A stretch of 64,000 nt of DNA. Source: SYFT01 sp964471115 (GTDB taxonomy: Bacteria > Acidobacteriota > Vicinamibacteria > Vicinamibacterales > SCN-69-37). The notes beneath the pieces are model-generated. The model did no database searches. It was given only the letters and a program-made list of their open reading frames with translations, and was not told where the DNA came from. Every line of letters starts with the position of its first letter. Within the stretch, counting starts at the first letter, position 1. Where the stretch lies: positions 1 to 64,000 of the forward strand of contig CAYYFE010000013.1 of NCBI GenBank assembly GCA_964471115.1, read 5' to 3'. Both the position numbers and the translations under genes were made by a program. Shown here piece by piece: positions 16,076 through 22,709 of the stretch.

Positions 16076-17087
16076 GTCGATAGGCATCCTGTTTACGGGC
16101 GGCACCATCGCGATGCGCGTGGACCCGGCATCGGGGGCCGCGGTGCCGTCGATGGCCGCGGCCGACATCGTGGCGCAGGTGCCGACGCTCAAGGATGTGG
16201 CGGAGTTCGAGATCGAGGAGTTTTCGCGCCTGCCCGGCCCGCACGTGACGCCCGAACAGATGTGGCGCCTGGCGCGACGGGCGGCGGCGTGGCTCGAGCG
16301 CCCCGACATCGACGGGCTGGTCATCACCCACGGCACCGACACGATCGAAGAAACGGCGTTCCTGCTCGACCTGGTGCTGACGTCCGACAAGCCGGTGGTC
16401 CTCGTCGGCGCGATGCGCACGGTGTCGGACCCGAGTTGGGACGGTCCGGCCAACCTGATTGCCGCCGCGCGGGTGGCGGCGTGTGACGCGGCGCATGGCC
16501 TCGGCGTGCTGGTGGTGATGGACGACCACGTCTTCCCCGCCCGCGAGGTGCGCAAACTTCACACGGAATCATCGGGGTCGTTTTCGACGCCGGAGTTCGG
16601 CCCGCTTGGCGCGGTGGACGGCACGCGGGTGGTCCTGCGCCGGCGCCCGGTGGCACGGCCGGACTGGCAGGACCCGCACGCCGAGCCGGGCCTGCGTGTG
16701 CAGCGACTCGATACACGGGTGGCCCTGATCCAGGCCTACACCGGGATGGACGACTTCCTGATCCGCGCGTTGATGAACCATGACACCCGCGGCATCGCCA
16801 TCGTCGCGTTCGGGCGCGGCAACGTGCCGCCGCCGCTGGTGCCGGTCGTGACGGATGCGGTGCATGCCGGATTGCTGATCACGGTGTCATCGCGATCAGT
16901 GGCCGGCCGCGTGGAAGCCCGTTACGGGTACGACGGCGGCGGGCTGCAACTCAAGCAGGCCGGGGCCATTCTCGCCGGCGATCTCTCGGGCGCGCAGGCG
17001 CGGCTGCTGCAGATGGTCGCCCTCGGGCTCGATCCCGACGTCACCCGCGCGGCCGCGCTGGTGCGGCACTTCGCCGACGCCGAGTAA
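16074..17087 (+). CDS. L-asparaginase
   Basis: Hydrolyses L-asparagine to aspartate and ammonia. From ATG 16074 the protein is 337 aa and opens with SIGILFTGGTIAMR, the first catalytic-Thr motif of the asparaginase family; the second, VITHGTDTIEETAFLLDLV, is at about 83-101 and IVAFGRGNVPP at about 242-252. It lacks a signal peptide, which fits a cytoplasmic type. The same frame stays open upstream through the repeats to a GTG at 15792 that overlaps the thrC stop (GTGA), but that segment is pure repeat. ATG 16074 is taken as the start because the family core begins right there. Confidence 0.88.
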   Translation: MSIGILFTGGTIAMRVDPASGAAVPSMAAADIVAQVPTLKDVAEFEIEEFSRLPGPHVTPEQMWRLARRAAAWLERPDIDGLVITHGTDTIEETAFLLDLVLTSDKPVVLVGAMRTVSDPSWDGPANLIAAARVAACDAAHGLGVLVVMDDHVFPAREVRKLHTESSGSFSTPEFGPLGAVDGTRVVLRRRPVARPDWQDPHAEPGLRVQRLDTRVALIQAYTGMDDFLIRALMNHDTRGIAIVAFGRGNVPPPLVPVVTDAVHAGLLITVSSRSVAGRVEARYGYDGGGLQLKQAGAILAGDLSGAQARLLQMVALGLDPDVTRAAALVRHFADAE

Positions 17088-17091
17088 CCCG

Positions 17092-17394
17092 TCAGAACTT
17101 GGCCGGCCGCAGGACGGCCACGTCGGTGATGAACAGGATCATCCCGTAGTGCTGGTAATACCGGGCCTGCAGATGCTCCGCGATGGCCATCGCCGTGGCC
17201 TCTCCGCAGATCACTTCCACGCGAATGTTGCGGCTCTCATCCCAGGCGGCGTTGCGCAGTCCCCGGCTGCCCTTGCCGCGCGCCTCCGTGATGGTGAATC
17301 CGCGCGCGCCCAGACGCTCGAGGTCCTCGACCAGCACCCGTTCGAGCGCCGACTCGGTCACGATGGTCAGCAGTTTGTGGGTCGTGGCCGTCAT
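17092..17394 (-). CDS. sbtB: PII-like regulator SbtB
   Basis: PII-superfamily trimeric signal protein that, in cyanobacteria, binds adenyl nucleotides and regulates the bicarbonate transporter SbtA. The 100-aa sequence has the ferredoxin-like PII pattern: KLLTIVTESALERVLVEDL, GARGFTITEARGKGSRG and a C-terminal strand ILFITDVAVL. The T-loop is short (NAAWDESRNIR). Identification rests on fold pattern and on its position 3 bp overlapping the sbtA-like gene; sequence alone would be less certain. It converges on asparaginase with a 4-bp gap. Confidence 0.8.
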   Translation of the reverse strand: MTATTHKLLTIVTESALERVLVEDLERLGARGFTITEARGKGSRGLRNAAWDESRNIRVEVICGEATAMAIAEHLQARYYQHYGMILFITDVAVLRPAKF

Positions 17395-18350
17395 GACGCG
17401 CCGGCTCCCACCAGCGAGAAAGCCCGCGCCGCCATCGCGTGATACAGCGGGATCCCCACCAGGACGTTGAAGGGGAACGTCACACCGAGCGACGCCGCCA
17501 GCGACAACGACGGATTCGCCTCAGGCACCGAAATGCGCATCGCCGCCGGGACCGCAATGTAGGAGGCGCTTGCCGCGAGGATGCCCAACATCGCCGTGCC
17601 ACCCAGCGACAGTCCGAGCCCAAGACCGACCGCGATCCCCACGACCGAGGAGAACAGCGGCATCGCCACACCAAACAGCACCAGAAACACCCCGTGCTGC
17701 CGGAGGCCGCCAAACTGGGCCGCGGTGATGAGCCCCATCTCGAGCAGGAACAGCGCGAGGATGCCCTTGAACATGTCGAAGAAGAGAGGGGTGATCGGCG
17801 TCACGCCGTCCGGGCCGGCCGCCCAGCCGATGAGCAGGCCTCCCACGAGCAGGACGATGCCCTTGCCGAGGAATACTTCATGCGCCACGTCGGCCAGGCG
17901 GCCGCCGCCGGTCAGGCCGCGCGCGAGCACGATCCCCACGAGAATCGCGGGAATCTCCAGCACCGCCAGCAGGAACGGCATGTGCGGCTCGAAATCGATC
18001 CGCTGACCGGCGAAATACGCCACGGCCACCGCGTAGGTGGCCACACTCACCGACCCGTAATGGGCGGCGATCGCGGCGGCATCGGCCCGCGGCAGCCGGC
18101 CGACCAGTCTCAGCACCGGGAACGCCAGGAGCGGCAGCACGGCGCCCATGGCGACGACCGCGGCGCCCTGCACGAGCAGATCGCCGAACGGCTGACGGGC
18201 CAGCTCCACGCCGCCCTTCAGGCCGATGGACAACAGCAGGACCATGCTGACCAGGTCGTACACCGCCGCCGGCAGGCGCAGTTCCGATCGCAACAGCCCC
18301 GCTGTCAGGCCCAGCAGGAAAAACATCAGCACGGGGTCGAGCGAACTCAC
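17391..18350 (-). CDS. sbtA: SbtA-type sodium-dependent bicarbonate permease
   Basis: Inner-membrane transporter of the SbtA (DUF897) family, a Na+/HCO3- symporter in cyanobacteria. The 319-aa protein shows about ten hydrophobic helices in two inverted halves, with LSIGLKGGVELA (about 41-52), AAHYGSVSVATYAVAVAYF (about 90-108) and ILAASASYIAVPAAMRISVPEANP (about 257-280), all typical of the family. GTG start at 18350 overlaps the stop of the upstream small ORF (GTGA). Presence of a heterotroph-type SbtA-SbtB pair suggests bicarbonate supply for carboxylases; true substrate is inferred. Confidence 0.88.
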   Translation of the reverse strand: MSSLDPVLMFFLLGLTAGLLRSELRLPAAVYDLVSMVLLLSIGLKGGVELARQPFGDLLVQGAAVVAMGAVLPLLAFPVLRLVGRLPRADAAAIAAHYGSVSVATYAVAVAYFAGQRIDFEPHMPFLLAVLEIPAILVGIVLARGLTGGGRLADVAHEVFLGKGIVLLVGGLLIGWAAGPDGVTPITPLFFDMFKGILALFLLEMGLITAAQFGGLRQHGVFLVLFGVAMPLFSSVVGIAVGLGLGLSLGGTAMLGILAASASYIAVPAAMRISVPEANPSLSLAASLGVTFPFNVLVGIPLYHAMAARAFSLVGAGAS

Positions 18351-18640
18351 GACGCCGCCCCGGCCTCGTCGAGCCAGCAGACGACCCAGAGGCCGCTGAC
18401 TCCCACCGTCTCGACCACCGGCAGGGTCCGCCGGCCGCCCTGGCCGTCGGACACCTCGAGGACGGACGGCGGTTCGGCCGTGGCCCTGGCGTCAATCCGG
18501 ACGTCCCCCAGCCCACGGTCCGCGGCCTCCAGCGGGCGGCGGCGCCGGGCGCGCCAGTAGGCCGCGACGTCCCGGCCGGCCCGTTCAAGGTCGGCCAGGT
18601 CGCGTACGAGCAGCACGGCGGATGGTGTGGCGTCCGGCAT
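18347..18640 (-). CDS. Small uncharacterised protein upstream of sbtA
   Basis: 97-aa product, not recognised. It is soluble in appearance, with a basic central stretch (WRARRRRPLEAADRG, about 29-43) and a C-terminal hydrophobic strand (VGVSGLWVVCWLDEAG). Its stop overlaps the sbtA start (GTGA) and it starts next to the divergent LysR promoter, so it would be the first gene of the sbtA-sbtB operon. The coupling supports a real gene. Confidence 0.55.
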   Translation of the reverse strand: MPDATPSAVLLVRDLADLERAGRDVAAYWRARRRRPLEAADRGLGDVRIDARATAEPPSVLEVSDGQGGRRTLPVVETVGVSGLWVVCWLDEAGAAS

Positions 18641-18689
18641 CCAGGTCCATCGGCCATTCTGCTGAGTCTTGAGTCGCAGATAAAGTCGA

Positions 18690-18720
18690 TTGTTTTTGAT
18701 GAATCATCAGGTTATACCTG
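18690..18720 (+). promoter_or_regulatory. Promoter and palindromic operator of the LysR gene
   Basis: TTGTTT (18690-18695), 17-bp spacer and TATACC (18713-18718) precede the ATG at 18727 by 8 nt. The -10 lies inside a perfect palindrome CAGGTTATACCTG (18708-18720), with a second inverted pair ATCAG/CTGAT around it (18706-18725). This is the layout of an autoregulated LysR promoter that also controls the divergent operon. Confidence 0.55.
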
Positions 18721-18726
18721 CTGATC

Positions 18727-19665
18727 ATGACGCCCCATCTGAACCACCTGCACTACTTCTGGGTGACCGCCCACGCGGGCAGCATCGCGGCGGCCGGACG
18801 GCAGCTGCACCTGACGCCGCAGACCGTCAGCGCGCAAATCAAGGTGCTTGAACGCGACATGGGGGCCGCGTTGTTCCGGCCCGCCGGCCGCGGCCTGGAG
18901 CTCACCGAGGCGGGACGCATCGCGTTGTCGTACGCCGACGACATCTTCGCGCTCGGCCAGGAGCTGACGGCCACGCTGCGCGCGGCCGGCGCAGCCGGCG
19001 CCACGGCCCCGGCGCTCCGGGTGGGCGTGACCGACGCCGTCCCGAAGTCCCTGGCGCATCGACTGCTGGCCGCGGTCAAACCTCCGGCGCGGCCGCTGCG
19101 GCTCATCTGCCGGGGCGGGTCGCTCGACACGCTGCTGGGCGAGCTGGCGCTGCATCGGCTGGAGATGGTGCTGGCCGACCGGCCGATGCCGGCGAGCCTG
19201 GCGGTGCGGGCGCACAGCCGCAAGCTGGGTGAAAGTCCGATGGCGTTTCTCGCCGCGCCTCAGCTGGCGCGACGGGCCGCGCCGTTCCCGGGCTGCCTCA
19301 ACGGCGCACCGTTGCTGCTGCCGGGCCAGAACGCGGCCGTCCGCGGGGAACTGAGCCGATGGCTCGGTGAGTCTCGGCTGGCGCCCACCATCGTCGGCGA
19401 GTTCGAAGACAGCGCGCTGATGAAGGTGTTCGCGGAGGCCGGTGAAGGGTACTTCGCCGCGCCGGCCATCATCGCGGAAGAGGTCTGCCAGCGCTACGGC
19501 GTGCGGGAGGTGGGACGCGTCCCTGAGGTCCGCGAGGCGTTCTGGTTGATCAGCGCGGAGCGGCACATCCCGCAACCCGAGGTGCGCGCCGTCATCGAAG
19601 CCGCGCGGACGGCGATCTTCCCCGTGCGCACCGAGCGTCGCACGCGCGCTCGCGCGCGCCGGTGA
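18727..19665 (+). CDS. LysR-family transcriptional regulator, NhaR-like
   Basis: DNA-binding regulator (312 aa). The N-terminal winged HTH (LNHLHYFWVTAHAGSIAAAG, then LTPQTVSAQIKVLERDMGAALF) matches NhaR, the Na+-responsive activator of E. coli nhaA. The effector domain occupies about 95-300; the C-terminus is Arg-rich. It is divergent from the orf97-sbtA-sbtB operon with an 86-bp gap containing a palindrome over its own -10. A sodium- or bicarbonate-responsive control of SbtA is a plausible inference. Confidence 0.88.
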   Translation: MTPHLNHLHYFWVTAHAGSIAAAGRQLHLTPQTVSAQIKVLERDMGAALFRPAGRGLELTEAGRIALSYADDIFALGQELTATLRAAGAAGATAPALRVGVTDAVPKSLAHRLLAAVKPPARPLRLICRGGSLDTLLGELALHRLEMVLADRPMPASLAVRAHSRKLGESPMAFLAAPQLARRAAPFPGCLNGAPLLLPGQNAAVRGELSRWLGESRLAPTIVGEFEDSALMKVFAEAGEGYFAAPAIIAEEVCQRYGVREVGRVPEVREAFWLISAERHIPQPEVRAVIEAARTAIFPVRTERRTRARARR

Positions 19666-19689
19666 CCGCAGCGAATTTTCACAGCGAGG

Positions 19690-19760
19690 CATGGAGGACT
19701 GGGAGGCGCGAAGCCGGGCGTTCAGCCCGCGCTTCCCTCCTGAACCTCCCAGCCCTCCAG
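19690..19760. repeat. Family K inverted repeat between convergent genes
   Basis: Left arm GGAGGACTGGGAGG pairs with right arm CCTCCCAGCCCTCC, and an inner stem GAAGCCGGGCG/GCCCGCGCTTC closes around TTCA. It is 25 bp after the LysR gene and just before the PepSY gene end, so it could act as a bidirectional terminator, though no T-tract is present. Confidence 0.7.
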
Positions 19761-19773
19761 TGCTCGTGTGAAG

Positions 19774-20307
19774 TCAGCCCTGAGAGACGGCTTTGCGGCG
19801 CCGCACGCGGCGTTTGTTGATGATCGGCCAGATCCACATCCACATCCCGCTGCCCCAGAGGAACAGCAGCACGAGTGAGGACGGGAAGACGATCCACATC
19901 TTGTAGCCGTCGCTGATGATCGATCCGTCGTGCAGCGCCTCCAGCCAGTCGCTGCGGCGGTACGCCGCCGACATGATGCGGCCGTCGGTGGTGTCCACCT
20001 GCACTTCCCAGTCGTTGTACAACGTGGCCTTCGCCACGCCGCGGTCGGGGCGCACGTCGAGCCGCTTGATGTCGTCCCAGCTCGAGACGTGGACCTGGGG
20101 ATGGTCGAAGTTCTTGATCGCGGTGAGGATGTCGGTCAGTTCGATGCGCGGCGCCGGCTCCTGGCCGCGGTGTTCGTACGGCTGCACCCACGTCCAGTCC
20201 TTCTTGAGCTGCAGGATGACGCCGCTGCCGATGACGAGGAGCAGGGGGAGGGCAATCAGCGCGGAGCCCCAGTAGTGGAGCTTCCTGTTGAGGACGTTCA
20301 ACGACAT
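19774..20307 (-). CDS. PepSY-domain membrane protein
   Basis: 177-aa inner-membrane protein of the PepSY-associated type. It has an N-terminal helix (LHYWGSALIALPLLLVIGSG, about 10-29), a periplasmic PepSY-like domain (about 50-130, with VQVDTTDGRIMSAAYRRSDW) and a C-terminal helix (MWIVFPSSLVLLFLWGSGMW). Such proteins accompany iron-siderophore reductases or sensory systems. It is monocistronic here, so function is open. Confidence 0.82.
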   Translation of the reverse strand: MSLNVLNRKLHYWGSALIALPLLLVIGSGVILQLKKDWTWVQPYEHRGQEPAPRIELTDILTAIKNFDHPQVHVSSWDDIKRLDVRPDRGVAKATLYNDWEVQVDTTDGRIMSAAYRRSDWLEALHDGSIISDGYKMWIVFPSSLVLLFLWGSGMWMWIWPIINKRRVRRRKAVSQG

Positions 20308-20326
20308 CGAGGTGACGAGGGGATCG

Positions 20327-20348
20327 TAGGAGGCGGCGCGGTCCTACT
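20327..20348. other. Small inverted repeat upstream of the PepSY gene
   Basis: GTAGGA and TCCTAC arms about 10 bp apart, in the 59-bp gap between the PepSY gene and the phosphofructokinase 3' end. It could end phosphofructokinase transcription or regulate the PepSY gene; there is no further evidence. Confidence 0.35.
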
Positions 20349-20366
20349 ACCAGTGCTAGTCACGCC

Positions 20367-21446
20367 TCAGTCCCCGAAGCAAATCCCGACGTGTTTGGCG
20401 GCGCGGACGATGTCGGAGGCCGGCGGTACGGTGCGCGTGCGGCCGACGACGTCCTCGATGGGCACGGCCACCACATCGGGGGGATGCAGCGCGGCCATCA
20501 CGCCGAACGTGCCCTGCGTCATGAGTTCGAACGCAAACGTGCCCAGGCGTGTGGCCAGCATGCGGTCGTAGGCGGTCGGCGACCCGCCGCGCTGCAGGTG
20601 GCCCAGCACCACGTGGCGGCACTCCTTGCCGGTGAGCGGCTCGAGCTGGCGGGCGATGCGTTCGCCGATGCCGCCCAACCGCTCCACCTTGTCGGCGGTG
20701 GCCGCGACCTGAATGACCCGATCGCCGCCCTTGGGATGCGCCCCTTCGGCCGCCACGACGATGCTGAAGCGCGCGCCCCAGCGTTCGCGCGCGCGAATGT
20801 GCTCGGCGATCTTCTCAAGGTCGTACGGCAGTTCGGGAATCAGCACCACGTCCGCGCCGCCGGCGATGCCCGAGTGCAGCGCAATCCACCCGGCGTAGCG
20901 GCCCATGACCTCCACCACCATCACGCGATGGTGGGCTTCCGCCGTGGAGTGCAGCCGGTCGATGGCGTCGGTGGCAAACTCCACCGCCGTTTCAAAGCCG
21001 AACGTCATGGTGGTGCCGACGATGTCGTTGTCGATCGTCTTGGGCACGCCCACCATCGGCACCCCGCGTTTGTGCAGTTCGTACGCGATGGCCAGCGTGC
21101 CGTCGCCGCCAATGACGACCAGACCGTCCAGGCCGAGCTTCCGGAAGTTCTCGACGCACCGGTCGGAATAGTCCACCGGCCCGCTCTCGGTCGACACGGG
21201 ATACGCAAACGGGTTGCCGCGATTGGTGGTGCCCAGGATCGTGCCGCCCAGGCGCAGAATGCCGGTCACGTCCTTCGCCGTCAGCCACCGCGAGCGCTCG
21301 GGATAAATGAGGCCGTCAAAGCTGTCTTCCAGCCCGAGGCACTCGACGCCCGCATTGACAGCGGACTTCACGACGGCGCGGATGACGGCGTTCAGACCCG
21401 GCGCGTCACCACCGCCGGTCAGCACACCGATACGTTTCAGGGGCAT
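20367..21446 (-). CDS. pfkA: 6-phosphofructokinase (mixed-substrate, group III type)
   Basis: Phosphorylates fructose 6-phosphate in glycolysis. The 359-aa protein has GVLTGGGDAPGLNAVIRA at the N-terminus, VVIGGDGTLAIAYEL (about 109-123), PKTIDNDIVGTTMTFGF (about 134-150), VMVVEVMGRYAGWIALHSG and LGHLQRGGSP. The pair of Gly in GGDGT and Lys in PKTIDND matches the ATP-using group III clade of mixed-substrate enzymes rather than E. coli PfkA (GGDGS with PGTIDND) or strict PPi enzymes (GGDDT). Monocistronic. Phosphoryl donor is inferred from these two positions only. Confidence 0.92.
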   Translation of the reverse strand: MPLKRIGVLTGGGDAPGLNAVIRAVVKSAVNAGVECLGLEDSFDGLIYPERSRWLTAKDVTGILRLGGTILGTTNRGNPFAYPVSTESGPVDYSDRCVENFRKLGLDGLVVIGGDGTLAIAYELHKRGVPMVGVPKTIDNDIVGTTMTFGFETAVEFATDAIDRLHSTAEAHHRVMVVEVMGRYAGWIALHSGIAGGADVVLIPELPYDLEKIAEHIRARERWGARFSIVVAAEGAHPKGGDRVIQVAATADKVERLGGIGERIARQLEPLTGKECRHVVLGHLQRGGSPTAYDRMLATRLGTFAFELMTQGTFGVMAALHPPDVVAVPIEDVVGRTRTVPPASDIVRAAKHVGICFGD

Positions 21447-21464
21447 GGGATCAGGATACCTTCA

Positions 21465-21531
21465 CAGTGCGGAGTGCGGAGTGCCCAGTGCGGAGTGCCC
21501 AGTGCGCGGTGCGGTGGTGCAGGTGTGCGGA
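21465..21531. repeat. Family B array, left arm beside tRNA-Ala
   Basis: Tandem GGAGTGC/CCAGTGC heptamers between the pfkA start and the tRNA 3' end. It is inverted relative to the array at 21681, so the two flank the tRNA gene symmetrically. Confidence 0.85.
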
Positions 21532-21536
21532 GGGGG

Positions 21537-21612
21537 TGGTGGACCGCGCGAGGCTCGAACTCGCGACCTCTACGATGCGAACGTAGCGCTCTCCCAGCTG
21601 AGCTAGCGGCCC
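21537..21612 (-). tRNA. tRNA-Ala (anticodon CGC)
   Basis: 76-nt cloverleaf on the minus strand. Acceptor GGGCCGC pairs with GCGGTCC; D arm GCTCAGCTGGGAGAGC; anticodon stem CTACG/CGTAG with loop TTCGCAT (anticodon CGC, codon GCG); T arm GCGAG-TTCGAGC-CTCGC; discriminator A and an encoded CCA (21537-21539). Flanked on both sides by inverted heptamer arrays. Confidence 0.96.
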
Positions 21613-21680
21613 CCAAGGTCTGGGTCGCCGCGCAAGCGGCGAACCCCTATTCTAGCCTCACGCCACGGTTGACGGCAAGC

Positions 21681-21741
21681 GCACCGCGCACTCCGCACCC
21701 CGCACTGAGCACTCCGCACTGGGCACCCCGCACTCCGCACT
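21681..21741. repeat. Family B array, right arm beside tRNA-Ala
   Basis: Tandem GCACTCC/GCACCCC heptamers, inverted relative to the array at 21465. It runs up to the stop codon of the small ORF at 21740. Confidence 0.85.
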
Positions 21742-21976
21742 ATTCTTCTGACGCCTTCTTCTGCAGGTCCTGCACGAGGCCGTGCAGCGCCATGACGGCG
21801 GTCGCATGGGCGGACGACACGCGGTAATAGGTATCCAGGTCGAGGGCGTCCAGCCCCGTCTCGGCGGCCAGGTTCTCGACGGCCGGCAGGTGGCGCTCCA
21901 GCTCGGCAGCCGAGGCTACGGCCCCCTGCCAGGCGTTTTTCAGGGCCAGCAAGGCATTGGCTTCGTCACGCGACAT
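21740..21976 (-). CDS. Small conserved-looking helical protein
   Basis: 78-aa acidic, helical protein, not recognised (begins MSRDEANALLALKNAW). No signal peptide or transmembrane segment. The ATG at 21976 has a strong Shine-Dalgarno (GGAGG, 7 nt away), unlike many neighbours, which supports translation. Divergent from lolA. The stop codon abuts a heptamer array. Confidence 0.65.
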   Translation of the reverse strand: MSRDEANALLALKNAWQGAVASAAELERHLPAVENLAAETGLDALDLDTYYRVSSAHATAVMALHGLVQDLQKKASEE

Positions 21977-22025
21977 TTACATCCTCCACGCCCATCAGGT
22001 TATCAGGCGGGGGTAACATGCGGAT

Positions 22026-22709
22026 ATGCGCACACCTTGGGGTTTCGCGGCCGCTCTGGGCCTGTGCCTGGCGGCGGGCCTGCCGGCGGCGGGCGCGGCG
22101 CCGGCGCCGCAGTCGCCTCCCGCACCGGCCGCGCTGGCCCGGTCGCTGCAGCAGCGCTACGCGGCCATCAAGGACTTCCGCGCGCAGTTCACGCAGTCGG
22201 TGCGCGGCGGCGTGTTGCGCACGGTGACCACCGAACAACGCGGCGAGGTGAAGATCAAGAAGCCGGGCCGCATGCGGTGGCAGTACGGCCCGCCCGACCG
22301 GCATGTGTTCGTGTCGGACGGCACGCGCATCTACTTCTACACGCCGGCCGATCGCACCGTACACACCAGCGCCATGCCCAGCGGCAATGACCTCTCAGCG
22401 GCCGTCCTGTTTCTGACCGGCACCGGGAACCTCGAGCGCGATTTCACGCACACGATGCCGGCCGCCCAGCCCGACGGCGAATGGCACCTGACGCTCGCTC
22501 CCAAAGTGCGCCAGGAGGAGTTCGCCACGCTCACGCTGGCGGTTGACCGCGCGTCACTGGCCTTCAAGGGGTTCACGTGGGTGGACCACGGCGGATCGCA
22601 GAACACGATTCGGTTTCAGAATCTCAAGGAAAACGTGGGCCTGAAGGACGCCGAGTTCGCCTTCGACATCCCCAAAGGCGCGTACGTGGTTTCCGGAGGC
22701 GGACGTTGA
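22026..22709 (+). CDS. lolA: Outer-membrane lipoprotein carrier LolA-like
   Basis: Periplasmic chaperone that carries lipoproteins to the outer membrane. The 227-aa protein has a signal peptide (FAAALGLCLAAGLPAAGAA) and the LolA fold: RYAAIKDFRAQFTQSV (about 42-57), KIKKPGRMRWQY (about 75-86), DGTRIYFYTP and VRQEEFATLTLAVD. The ATG lies 6 nt after a TAACAT box and lacks a Shine-Dalgarno, so it may be leaderless. It precedes a secretin gene and overlaps it by 4 bp (TTGA). Confidence 0.88.
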   Translation: MRTPWGFAAALGLCLAAGLPAAGAAPAPQSPPAPAALARSLQQRYAAIKDFRAQFTQSVRGGVLRTVTTEQRGEVKIKKPGRMRWQYGPPDRHVFVSDGTRIYFYTPADRTVHTSAMPSGNDLSAAVLFLTGTGNLERDFTHTMPAAQPDGEWHLTLAPKVRQEEFATLTLAVDRASLAFKGFTWVDHGGSQNTIRFQNLKENVGLKDAEFAFDIPKGAYVVSGGGR

